A stretch of DNA of 64,000 nt from CAZDYP01 sp964509505. GTDB lineage: Bacteria > Chloroflexota > Anaerolineae > JACRMK01. The stretch lies in NCBI GenBank assembly GCA_964509505.1, contig CAZDYP010000003.1:1-64000 (forward strand), written 5' to 3'. Shown here one piece after another: positions 56,622-64,000 of this stretch (position 1 is its first letter; every line of letters begins with the position of its first letter). Made by a program: the position numbers and the translations under genes. The notes beneath the pieces were generated by a model. The model was given only the letters and a program-made list of their open reading frames with translations. It made no database searches and was not told the DNA's origin.

Positions 56622-57015
56622 GGTTACCTCATCACGTTTTATGCTTCACGTTTCACCTCTACCCCAGTGTCACGATTTCATCGTGTTACTGCCTGCCGAC
56701 TGCGACCCTGCGCGATTTGACAATTCGTTTCATCGCCGTTGCTTTGGACTTCGCATAGACGACGCTGCGCCGAACCAACGCCCCGCTTTCCAGGTAGCGT
56801 GCGTCAGGGCAAAAGTCTTGCTCTTGCGGCCATTAGATGTTATCCGAAATGACGCCTGAGTTCATCTTGACAAAACATGCAGCATTCTGAGTTTGTCGAA
56901 GAATGCGGTCGAAACAGGCGTTTTCACACATGGTTCGCACGCTTCGATAAGCGCATGGTGAGCTTGCCGAACCGCTCAGCGCGCTAGATTTTCTTATGTC
57001 GGGTAACGTCTAATT
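56622..57015. repeat. Gene-free stretch with dispersed repeats
   Basis: No credible gene. Positions about 56883-56990 contain ATTCTGAGTTTGTCGAAGAATG and CATGGTGAGCTTGCCGAACC, related to the TGAGCTTGTCGAA element at 7709-7790. A short low-complexity CACGTTTTATGCTTCACGTTT segment lies near 56632. Confidence 0.55.
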
Positions 57016-58722
57016 TCAATCCTCCCGATATGGTTTGAACTGCGTCTGCCGCCACGCCGCGAACTGCTCGCGCAACAGCAACCGTTGATACTTGCCCGTC
57101 GCCGTCACGGGCGCGTCTGGTCCGAAGACGACGACTTTCGGCGACTTCTCGAAGCCGAGTCGCTTGCGACAATAGTCTAGCACAGTTTCTTCGCTCAGGT
57201 GCATGCCCGTTTCGACGACCACATAAGCGCCAACCTCTTCGCCGTAATACTTATTCTCGAAGGCGATGGCGAGTCCGACGCGCACGCCGGGGATTTCACC
57301 CAGCGCTTCTTCGATGTCGAACGGCGAGAACTTCACGCCGCCGCGATTGATGAGCTCCTTGATACGTCCCGTGATGAAGAAGAACTTGCGCCCTTGCGCG
57401 TCGGTCTGATAGAAGCCTTCATCGCCTGAACGAAACCAACCATACTTGAACGTCTCGCGGTTGGCGTCGGGTCGCTGGAAATAGCCTTGCATCACGTTAT
57501 GCCCGCGTATCGCAATCTCGCCGCGCTCGCCTGCTGCGAGTTCACGTCCTTCACCTCCCGCATCGAAAATCGCCAGCTCGTTCACGTCAAGCGCGCAGCC
57601 AATCGAAGGATAGCCATAGGCGCTCAACCAATGCCGATGTTCTGCGGGCGAAAGGTCAATCGGCAGATGGCACGCATACGCCGTCGTCTCGGAGAGACCA
57701 TAGCCATGAATGAGCTGCACGCCGAAACGCTCCTCGAATTTTTGCGCGAGCGCGACGCTCAACGTGCCTGCGCCGCAAATCAGATATCTTAGACCTGTCA
57801 GGTTTTTAAAACCTGACAGGTCTTTGTCGGCTGCTTCGAGCAGGAACTGCAAAATCGTCGGCACGACGCTGCTGATGGTCACGCCTTCCGCCGCGATGCG
57901 TTGCCAGAAGTGTGACGCGGAGAATTGGCGATTCAGCACGACGCTCGCGCCGACGGTCAACGGCGCAATGGTCGTGACGACGATGCCATTGACGTGATGA
58001 ATCGGCAGCACGGTCATCAAGCGATCATCCGACGTGATTTTGTCCCAGCGCGTTTGCGACAGCGCATTGACAAGCAAGTTGTATTGCGTGAGGACGACGC
58101 CTTTGGGTGCGCCAGTCGTGCCAGAGGTGTAAACGAGGAGACACGGGTCATCGCGGGTGGTAATTGGTAATTGGAGGTTGGAGGTTGGAGGTTGGAAGTT
58201 GGAAGTTGGAGTTTGGGAGTTGGGAGTTGGGAGTTGCACGATGCGCTCGATGTTGGGAACATTTGGCAAGATACGTTGCGCGCGTTCAAGGTAGTGTAGC
58301 ATGACGAAGACGACGCGGGCTTGCGAGTTGCGGAGGATGTAGGCGATGCGTTGGTCGTCTTCGGCGACGTTCTGCGGCGCGACGAGTGCGCCGAGCTGCC
58401 ACGCCGCAAAATAGACCAGCAGCGCGTCAACGTGATTGTGCGTGATGGTCGCCACACAATCGCCACGCCGCAGACCCAGCTCACCTTGCATGAAACTCGC
58501 AACCCGATTGACCTGTTGTGAAAATTCACGATAGGTGTATGACGTGCGCACGCCCGTTTCGTCGTAATGAATCAGCCACACCTTGTCGGGCGTCGCTGCG
58601 ACGCGCGCGGCGAGCAGCTCGGCGAGCGTGTGATACGGTGTGAGCGTCTGCGACAATGGGATGCCACGCACAGTCTGTGCCTTGTAAATGTTGGCGAGAG
58701 TTTCAGCATCAAGGTCTATCAT
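57016..58722 (-). CDS. Acyl-CoA synthetase / AMP-dependent ligase
   Basis: ANL-superfamily adenylating enzyme of 568 residues that activates a carboxylic acid with ATP and transfers it to CoA or a carrier. Motifs: LLVYTSGTTGAPKGVVLT (ATP loop), GYGLSETTAYACHL, WFRSGDEGFYQTDAQGRKFFF with ITGRIKELINRGG (hinge), and the catalytic Lys in TATGKYQRL. Two foreign-looking pieces are read through. Residues about 163-188, a PTSN/PTPNS-rich peptide, come from an 11-unit heptamer array at 58159-58235. Residues 300-311 (KDLSGFKNLTGL) come from a 33-bp palindrome at 57791-57823. Both lie in surface-loop positions ahead of conserved strands, so activity may be kept. Confidence 0.93.
   Translation of the reverse strand: MIDLDAETLANIYKAQTVRGIPLSQTLTPYHTLAELLAARVAATPDKVWLIHYDETGVRTSYTYREFSQQVNRVASFMQGELGLRRGDCVATITHNHVDALLVYFAAWQLGALVAPQNVAEDDQRIAYILRNSQARVVFVMLHYLERAQRILPNVPNIERIVQLPTPNSQTPTSNFQPPTSNLQLPITTRDDPCLLVYTSGTTGAPKGVVLTQYNLLVNALSQTRWDKITSDDRLMTVLPIHHVNGIVVTTIAPLTVGASVVLNRQFSASHFWQRIAAEGVTISSVVPTILQFLLEAADKDLSGFKNLTGLRYLICGAGTLSVALAQKFEERFGVQLIHGYGLSETTAYACHLPIDLSPAEHRHWLSAYGYPSIGCALDVNELAIFDAGGEGRELAAGERGEIAIRGHNVMQGYFQRPDANRETFKYGWFRSGDEGFYQTDAQGRKFFFITGRIKELINRGGVKFSPFDIEEALGEIPGVRVGLAIAFENKYYGEEVGAYVVVETGMHLSEETVLDYCRKRLGFEKSPKVVVFGPDAPVTATGKYQRLLLREQFAAWRQTQFKPYRED
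57791..57823. repeat. 33-bp palindrome inside acyl-CoA ligase gene
   Basis: AGACC-TGTCA-GGTTT, TTA centre, AAACC-TGACA-GGTCT: perfect 15-bp arms with the same block layout as 55881-55913 but a different middle. It encodes DLSGFKNLTG on the minus strand, in a different reading phase from the copy in the M24-like gene. Confidence 0.88.
58159..58235. repeat. Eleven-unit heptamer array inside acyl-CoA ligase gene
   Basis: GGTAATT x2, GGAGGTT x3, GGAAGTT x2, GGAGTTT, GGGAGTT x3. The units match intergenic arrays at 11752 (GTAATTG) and 61985 (GGAGGTT/GGAAGTT). It is translated on the minus strand as a low-complexity Pro/Thr/Ser/Asn-rich loop just before the ATP-binding motif. Confidence 0.9.
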
Positions 58723-58891
58723 GGCAAAGGATACACAGTAATTACACTGTTCCTAAATGGTGTGGGGATTATAACATAAGACGAACGGCGTTCATTTGAA
58801 GATACTCTGCCAAACACCCTCCAAAATAATACGGCAGAACCACTGTCTATGACCCCAACTTAGCCAACTCGCTCGTTGCCTGAACGATGCT

Positions 58892-58920
58892 TTGGGTAGC
58901 CTCTCATTCAATGCTATAAT
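58892..58920 (+). promoter_or_regulatory. Predicted promoter of the zinc-ribbon/propeller gene
   Basis: TTGGGT at 58892-58897 and a perfect TATAAT at 58915-58920 with 17-bp spacing, about 40 nt before the ATG at 58961. Confidence 0.55.
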
Positions 58921-58960
58921 CTTGCCCTTAGTATTCTCGGCGAGGAGTCACTGACAGCGC

Positions 58961-60793
58961 ATGTCGGAAGTTGAAAGTCTCGAAAGTCGTTATCAAGAGT
59001 TAAAAATTAAATTGAGCACGGGCGCGATAGAACCAGAAAAGTTCCGTGAAGAAGTCTCCAAACTTTGGTTCGAAGACGCGCAGGGTCATATTTGGATGAT
59101 CGGCGCGCAGACGGGTCATTGGTACGTCTATGAAGATGATCTGTGGGTGATGGGCGACCCGCCACGTGTGCACCCCCTTGCTCAATGGGTCGCTTGTCCT
59201 CACTGTGGCAAAGAAACAGACCTCGAAGCTTCCTTCTGCGGTTACTGTGGCTTGCGCCTGAAAGAAGAAAGCCCGGAGGCAATGAATGAGCTTGTTGCGG
59301 ACGAGCATGCACAGAAAACTACCGTCCCCGCGCCTTCTCCCAACGGCTCAGATGCTCACATTGCTGCGCCACATAGCCCATCCAGTCGCTTCGGGCGTCG
59401 TCTAGTGTTTGTGGCTCTTGGGTTGATTGTGATTGGGTTGTTGTTAGCATGCGCCTTTAGCGTTTTTGGCGCGTATGCGATTCGCGGAGGCGCGCTGCCT
59501 TTCTTCGGTCCCACACCCACTCCGACCATCATCGGGCGAGCGCGCACCGCAACACCCACAGCCACAGCGACGCCTAATCCTGCCACACCGACACGCGCCA
59601 ACCTCACCCCAACACCCAGTCGCTCACTCACGCAAGTTCCTACGCCCATCATCGTCGTCATTGGCTCCAATACGACAACGCCTCCACGCACCGACACCAC
59701 ACCTTCGCCAGCAAACACCATGGGGCCCACGCCAACCTCACCACCCACACTCACCCCATCGCCTACCCTCATCGCCACCACGCCCACCTCGTCGCCTGCG
59801 CCCACTGCAACCAACACCCCCACAGCGCCCTCGACCACACCCACGCCGGAACCAACGCCCGCGCCCACCAACACCCCTCGCCCCCCCACTAATACCCCTG
59901 TGCCACGTCCGCCTACTAACACGCCTACGCCTCCCGTCACGCTCAATGGACGCATTGCTTTTGCGATTTTCAACACAGGCTACACAGAACGCAAAGCGTA
60001 TGATGTGTATATCGCCAACACAGATGGCTCAGAGCGACAACGGGTCGCGCCCAAAGACCGCCAACCACAATTCCATCCGGATGGCTCGCGTCTCGTCGTG
60101 CGTGGGATGGACCTGGAAAAAGAAAAATTGTTTGTGCGCGACCTTGGCGGCGGTGAGCGAGAAATTTCCAACACGCCCCTTGAAGCTGCCAACCCCTCGT
60201 GGTCACCCGATGGTAATTACATCGTCTATGCTTCGAATGAAATGGATGACCGCCAATCGCGACTCTACGTTATTCCCATCAAGGGCGCGCCTGAACAACG
60301 GCAACCGCTTCGCGCCAATGGCAAAGACATTATCGGGCGTTATCCAACGTGGTTGCCTAGCGGTCAAATCGTCTTTGCCGGACGTGATGGGGGGCAAACA
60401 GGCATCATGCGCGTCAACCCCGATGGCACTGGGTTGCTTATGCTGAATTCGGTGTGCGGCGACACCCATCGCTGCATTGATACCGCCCCCGCCGGCTCAG
60501 GCAACACCGTCGTGTTCATGTCCAATCGTGACGGCAACTTCGAGCTTTATAGTGTGCCGCTCGACGGCGGCGAAGCGCGCAACCTCACCAACCACTCTGC
60601 CGACGATGGCTTGCCTGCCTTTTCGCCTGACGGCACATTCATCGCCTTCGTTAGCAATCGGGGGGGCCAATGGGCTATCTGGACGATGCGCCCAGATGGC
60701 CGTAACCTCAAACAATTGTTCACGCTGGATGGCAGCTACGCGCAAGGCGATGACCTTGATTGGATTTATGAACGTATTTCGTGGGGACCCTGA
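58961..60793 (+). CDS. Membrane protein: zinc ribbon, membrane helix, Thr/Pro linker, TolB-like propeller
   Basis: Domains in order over 610 residues: a cytoplasmic N-terminal part with SHOCT-like and WW-like features (EPEKFREEVSKLWFEDAQGHIWMIGAQTG), a zinc ribbon (CPHCGKE ... CGYCG, residues about 79-97), one membrane helix (LVFVALGLIVIGLLLACAFSVFG), about 150 residues of Thr/Pro repeats, and an extracellular six-bladed TolB/PD40 propeller with repeats such as PQFHPDGSRLV, PSWSPDGNYIVYAS and PAFSPDGTFIAFVSN. Function is unknown; a surface-sensing or polysaccharide-binding role is plausible. GAGGAG lies rather far (about 17 nt) before the ATG. An M23 peptidase with the same linker style follows. 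Confidence 0.85.
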   Translation: MSEVESLESRYQELKIKLSTGAIEPEKFREEVSKLWFEDAQGHIWMIGAQTGHWYVYEDDLWVMGDPPRVHPLAQWVACPHCGKETDLEASFCGYCGLRLKEESPEAMNELVADEHAQKTTVPAPSPNGSDAHIAAPHSPSSRFGRRLVFVALGLIVIGLLLACAFSVFGAYAIRGGALPFFGPTPTPTIIGRARTATPTATATPNPATPTRANLTPTPSRSLTQVPTPIIVVIGSNTTTPPRTDTTPSPANTMGPTPTSPPTLTPSPTLIATTPTSSPAPTATNTPTAPSTTPTPEPTPAPTNTPRPPTNTPVPRPPTNTPTPPVTLNGRIAFAIFNTGYTERKAYDVYIANTDGSERQRVAPKDRQPQFHPDGSRLVVRGMDLEKEKLFVRDLGGGEREISNTPLEAANPSWSPDGNYIVYASNEMDDRQSRLYVIPIKGAPEQRQPLRANGKDIIGRYPTWLPSGQIVFAGRDGGQTGIMRVNPDGTGLLMLNSVCGDTHRCIDTAPAGSGNTVVFMSNRDGNFELYSVPLDGGEARNLTNHSADDGLPAFSPDGTFIAFVSNRGGQWAIWTMRPDGRNLKQLFTLDGSYAQGDDLDWIYERISWGP

Positions 60794-60884
60794 CAAAGGA
60801 GGAAAGATGATGGATGAAGGATGAACCGTCACACCGAAACGCTGCAACTTTGAGACTTCGACTTTCAGCCTTCGCTTATCTCCG

Positions 60885-61985
60885 ATGAACTACCCACATC
60901 GTTCTGTGCCAACCGCTCGCCCTCGCTCCGCAAAATCGTCTTTCTCTGCATTGGGTTGTTTTCTCGTCACCTTGCTGCTCGGCGGCAGCAGCTTACTCTG
61001 TGGCATTGGCTTGTTCGTCAACGCGGACATCGCCAACACCATCGTCGCTTTCTTCGCTACCTCCACGCCCACACTCACGCCCACCCCCACATCCACTCCT
61101 ACGCCTACTCGAACACCCACCCCAACCTTCACTCCCACGCCCACTCCTACCCCATCACCGACACCTACACAGGGCCCATCACCCACGCCCACCCGCACGC
61201 CCACCATAACTCCTACGCCTCTACCCGAAGAACATCTATGGCTAGCGCGTCCCCTCAGCCCACAACATCAAGATTACATCAATCCTACCTATCCCTACGG
61301 ATCGTTTGGCGATGGCACATTCTATCTGCATCGCGGCGTGGACTTCGACAACAATCCGGTCGGCACACCGCTCTACGCCGTTGCCAATGGCACAATTATC
61401 GTCGCCGGCAAGGACGACAAAGACGTCTATGGCTTCGAGCCCAAATTTTATGGGCAGCTGATCGTCATCGAGTTGGAGCGTCGCTGGCAAGGGCGTCCCC
61501 TGTACGCGCTCTATGGTCACGTCTCAAAAATTGACGTGAAGGTTGGCGACAAAGTGCGCGAGGGACAACGCATCGGCGCAGTGGGCGAGGAAGGCACTGC
61601 CGCAGTGGGTCCGCATTTGCATTTGGAGGTGCGGCTTGACGTAAACGATTATGACCACACGCGCAATCCAGCCTTGTGGTTGAAACCACCCGCAGGCACA
61701 GGCACCGTAGTGGGACGTTTGCTTAACGCGCGCAACGAACCGATTTCGCGCGCCATCGTCATCTTCCGTCGCGCCAGCAAGCCCGACGCGCCTTATCGGG
61801 AGACGACCACCTACCCCGCCAATCGCCCCATCAACCCCGACGATGACTGGCAAGAAAATTTTGTGATGGCTGAACTTGAAGCGGGTCCGATGCTCGTCTC
61901 GGCGTATGGAGGCGGGCGCTTCTACAGCGCAGAAGTCACCGTCGTCGCGGGCAAGACGACGTTTCTCATCCTCAAACCGAATTGA
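60885..61985 (+). CDS. Membrane-anchored M23 (LytM-type) peptidase
   Basis: N-terminal anchor ([23 protein letters not shown]), a Thr/Pro linker of about 55 residues, then a LytM-type zinc peptidase domain: [12 protein letters not shown] (His, Asp ligands), [13 protein letters not shown] and [14 protein letters not shown] (HxH). A C-terminal beta domain ([20 protein letters not shown]) resembles carboxypeptidase-regulatory/CNA-B-like modules. Members cleave peptide cross-bridges in cell walls or, when altered, act as regulators; all zinc ligands appear intact here. It follows the propeller protein by 90 nt on the same strand. Confidence 0.9.
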   Translation: MNYPHRSVPTARPRSAKSSFSALGCFLVTLLLGGSSLLCGIGLFVNADIANTIVAFFATSTPTLTPTPTSTPTPTRTPTPTFTPTPTPTPSPTPTQGPSPTPTRTPTITPTPLPEEHLWLARPLSPQHQDYINPTYPYGSFGDGTFYLHRGVDFDNNPVGTPLYAVANGTIIVAGKDDKDVYGFEPKFYGQLIVIELERRWQGRPLYALYGHVSKIDVKVGDKVREGQRIGAVGEEGTAAVGPHLHLEVRLDVNDYDHTRNPALWLKPPAGTGTVVGRLLNARNEPISRAIVIFRRASKPDAPYRETTTYPANRPINPDDDWQENFVMAELEAGPMLVSAYGGGRFYSAEVTVVAGKTTFLILKPN

Positions 61986-62062
61986 AGTCGGAGGTTGGAA
62001 GTTGGAAATTGGATTGCCGCGCCTCCAACTTCCAATCTCCAACTTCCAATCTCCAATCAAAA
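61985..62062. repeat. Heptamer array (GGAGGTT/GGAAGTT) with complementary halves
   Basis: GGAGGTT GGAAGTT GGAAATT, then CCTCCAA CTTCCAA TCTCCAA CTTCCAA TCTCCAA, period 7. Same units as the array inside the acyl-CoA ligase gene. It lies between convergent genes and could act as a hairpin for both. Confidence 0.88.
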
Positions 62063-62893
62063 CCACCTGTCACGCAACCGCTTCAATGTCCCATCCCGCT
62101 CCATGTCACGCAGCTGTTGGTTGATGGTCGCCAGCAAAGTCGGCGCATGGTATGGTACCGCGATGATGTAATTCGGTTCATCATTCAACGGTTCGCCGAC
62201 TAACTTTAGTTGCGGCTGTGCGCGTCGCAACAACCGCGCCGACACCGCATCGGTCAACAACGCGCGCACCTCACGCCCATCCAACGCCCCACGCGCCTCC
62301 TCAAGGCTGGTGTAGCTGTGCAGGCGATAGCCGTAGCGTCGCGCGAGCTGTTTCGCCAGCGTCTCCCCACTCGAGCCCCATTCGACACCCAATGTCTCTC
62401 CGCGCAAATCAGCGATGCTTTTGAGCATTCCATCGTCTGCTCGCGCCAACAACTGCTCGCCCCCGTGAAAATAAATATCCGAATACGCCACGCTCATCGA
62501 GCGCAAGCGCTCATAAGGCAAAGCGGAGACGATTATGTCTACGTGTTGCGCCGCCAACGCTTCATACAACGTATCAAACCCCAGCGTCACAAACTCGACG
62601 CGCAAATTCATACGTCGCGCCAGTTCCTCGGCTAGTTCGACATCGAAGCCTATCAGTTGATGTTGTTCAGTCAATGACTCAAACGGTGGAAAGCTGGCAT
62701 CCATACCGACGCGCAGCACGCCGCGCGCCTGCACTCGCTCGTAATGCTCGTCGCGCATGCCCACCAGTGGTTGGGTCAACCAATACCATGACGCGACGAC
62801 GGCGACGCTGAACAAGGCGATGGCTACGACGAGGCGCGCGAAACAGGAAGCGTGACAGCGGAGTGGCGCTTTAGCAAACGCGAAGCGTTGCAT
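62057..62893 (-). CDS. Extracellular solute-binding protein, family 3 (amino-acid type)
   Basis: An N-terminal signal anchor (LVVAIALFSVAVVASWYWL) precedes a periplasmic-binding-protein type 2 domain: GVLRVGMDASFPPFESL, GFDVELAEELARRMNL, VDIIVSALPYERLRSMSVAYSDIYF, LRGETLGVEWGSSGE and the final MERDGTLKRLRDRWF. These are the SBP_bac_3 hallmarks of polar amino acid ABC transporters. No permease or ATPase gene is adjacent in the window, so it may be an orphan or serve a distant transporter. No lipobox Cys is evident; anchoring would be by the uncleaved helix. Confidence 0.92.
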   Translation of the reverse strand: MQRFAFAKAPLRCHASCFARLVVAIALFSVAVVASWYWLTQPLVGMRDEHYERVQARGVLRVGMDASFPPFESLTEQHQLIGFDVELAEELARRMNLRVEFVTLGFDTLYEALAAQHVDIIVSALPYERLRSMSVAYSDIYFHGGEQLLARADDGMLKSIADLRGETLGVEWGSSGETLAKQLARRYGYRLHSYTSLEEARGALDGREVRALLTDAVSARLLRRAQPQLKLVGEPLNDEPNYIIAVPYHAPTLLATINQQLRDMERDGTLKRLRDRWF

Positions 62894-62906
62894 AACATTC
62901 AGCTCT

Positions 62907-62945
62907 TCCCCCTCTCTTATGAGGAGAGGGGGTGGGAGTGAGGTT
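62907..62945. repeat. Dispersed palindrome (CCCCCTCTC...GAGAGGGGG)
   Basis: TTCCCCCTCTC-TTATGAG-GAGAGGGGG plus TGGGAGTGAGG. Related to the element inside mobA. It contains the stop codon and last codons of the metallophosphoesterase gene. Confidence 0.8.
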
Positions 62946-64000
62946 CGGAACTCAGAATTAACAATGTGACTTCGGGACGACAGTTGAAGCGCACGCGCGG
63001 TGCGCCCTTCCCTTCAAGCCCAATGCCACGACTGACAAACAACAGCATATCATTCAATTGATATAGCCCCATCTCCAGTGCCTTGAGATAGAACGATGCT
63101 GTAACTAACGCGCCGAACCATGGCAGGCGCACTTGCCCGCCATGGGTATGTCCCGCGAGCTGCAAGTCAATCAGTCCGGTCGCCGCCGCTTGGGGCGCGA
63201 GGTCGGGAGAGTGGTGTAACAGCATTGTGAATGACGGAGGATCATTTGCGGTTTCCCGTCTCCCATCCCCCACCAACACCCGCCGCAACACCTCGCCATC
63301 GTATGTCGGTTCGTGCGTGCAGCTCATGCCGACAATGCGGAGGATGTTGCCACACAACATTAGCTCGCGCGCTTCATCGCACAGCCACACGATGGGCAGG
63401 CCCTCCATAATTTTCGCCACTGCCGCTGGCGCATCTACGGGCGGGCTGCCCGTCACCGCATACACGGGCGCAACCGCGCACAGTTGCTTCCACAGCTCAT
63501 GCGCCTGGTGTTGCGCGATGGGGTCATGCACGTTCGACAGGTTGAGAAAGTCACCTGTGAACAGCAAGGCATCGGGTTTCAGTTCACGCACTGTCTGTAG
63601 CAATTGAGCTTCACGGCGCCCTTGTCGTTCCAAATGCACATCGGCAATGTGCAACAAGCGCATGGGTGAACCTTGCTTAAACGAGGGTATGGTCAATTCG
63701 ATGCGTGACAAACGAAACACAGATGGCTCGATGTGATAACCATAAACGACGAGCGCGCTGCCAATCGCTTGCAACACAACATTCAGGAGGTTAATGTCTG
63801 TAACGACGAACAGCGTGAGCGCATTGCAAATCAACGCGACAAAGATGCGCAACACAACCAACGCCAACCATTGCGGCTGCACAGGCCCAAACGAGATGCG
63901 CCGACGCGACAGCGCCATCAGCAACACCCAATCGCCAAACTGTGCGATAGCGAGCAGTACGACATTGCTCACTCCAAGCCACTGCGCCAACCACACATCC
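62917..64000 (-). CDS. Metallophosphoesterase with N-terminal membrane segments, 5-prime incomplete
   Basis: The frame is open to the right edge; a GTG at 63996 is the first visible start but the gene may begin outside the window. About four hydrophobic segments are followed by a calcineurin-like domain: LLHIADVHLERQG (first Asp/His), LLFTGDFLNLSN (bridging Asp), LLHHSPD and LAGHTHGGQ. The usual GNHD/GNHE motif is replaced by AVTGSPPVDAP, so one metal ligand and the catalytic His are not where expected. The last codons (SEPHSHPLSS) and the stop come from the dispersed palindrome at 62907-62945, meaning the original C-terminus was replaced. Similar YkuE-like proteins act on membrane phospho-lipids. 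Confidence 0.85.
   Translation of the reverse strand, partial: DVWLAQWLGVSNVVLLAIAQFGDWVLLMALSRRRISFGPVQPQWLALVVLRIFVALICNALTLFVVTDINLLNVVLQAIGSALVVYGYHIEPSVFRLSRIELTIPSFKQGSPMRLLHIADVHLERQGRREAQLLQTVRELKPDALLFTGDFLNLSNVHDPIAQHQAHELWKQLCAVAPVYAVTGSPPVDAPAAVAKIMEGLPIVWLCDEARELMLCGNILRIVGMSCTHEPTYDGEVLRRVLVGDGRRETANDPPSFTMLLHHSPDLAPQAAATGLIDLQLAGHTHGGQVRLPWFGALVTASFYLKALEMGLYQLNDMLLFVSRGIGLEGKGAPRVRFNCRPEVTLLILSSEPHSHPLSS

Noticed and set aside
1..64000. tRNA or rRNA genes
   Set aside because: Read by eye on both strands, no TPsiC-like GGTTCRANTCC with a matching acceptor stem or rRNA-like block was found. A covariance search would be decisive.

Overview
This is a G+C-rich (roughly 58 percent by eye) bacterial chromosome segment from a scaffolded draft or metagenome assembly. 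It has five N runs: three of 100 N and two of 10 N. The gene content points to Chloroflexota, probably Anaerolineae-like. Evidence for that is several single-membrane-pass proteins with long Thr/Pro linkers (58961-61985, 34431-35306), a secreted protein with an FLPLV-type segment (45808-46662), a type 2 IPP isomerase, and no sign of an outer-membrane gene set. The phylum is an inference from style, not a measured placement.

Layout. 0.4-9.4 kb: polyprenyl synthetase and type 2 IPP isomerase (minus strand), acpP, a lipoprotein, a DUF885-like metallopeptidase, mobA, a UbiA prenyltransferase and an enoyl-ACP-reductase-like SDR. 9.4-25.3 kb: twin-DinB protein, M24 peptidase, tlyA, a PfkB kinase, a Gfo/Idh/MocA oxidoreductase and a sugar isomerase split by assembly gaps, then map, amidase, RidA, lepA, P450 and alcohol dehydrogenase. 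Two gene fossils are interspersed: an Rpn-type nuclease/transposase and a large DNA methyltransferase. 25.4-38.1 kb: the most interesting metabolic block, with homologues of YgeY, YgeW and SsnA. These three families are linked to the selenium-associated purine/ureide gene set of other bacteria. Here they sit with three fold-type-II PLP enzymes and a RidA-family protein, and without the usual hydantoinase, carbamate kinase or selenium enzymes. 38.1-43.9 kb: glycosidase, FprA-type reductase, a cyclase fossil, and a thrC-thrB operon behind a consensus promoter, a SAM-I riboswitch and an intrinsic terminator. 43.9-64 kb: tandem diacylglycerol-kinase-like genes, Nudix, a class III cyclase, a soluble FtsK-like ATPase, CdsZ-like zinc-ribbon protein, tandem rhomboids, an M24-like protein with weak metal ligands, a CHAT-like fossil, an acyl-CoA ligase, envelope proteins, a solute-binding protein and a partial metallophosphoesterase.

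The dominant unusual theme is repetitive DNA. More than a dozen intergenic regions carry short tandem repeats, mostly of period 7, whose two halves are complementary and can fold into long hairpins. The heptamer sequence differs between loci but some loci share it. Separate palindromic elements lie inside open reading frames without breaking them: in the polyprenyl synthetase, mobA, ssnA, M24-like and acyl-CoA ligase genes, with heptamer arrays inside tlyA and the acyl-CoA ligase. One 33-bp palindrome architecture (AGACC-N5-GGTTT-N3-AAACC-N5-GGTCT) occurs in two unrelated enzymes. This resembles in-frame palindromic insertion as described for Rickettsia palindromic elements. At least four genes are decaying. 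No tRNA, rRNA, CRISPR array or intact insertion sequence was recognised.
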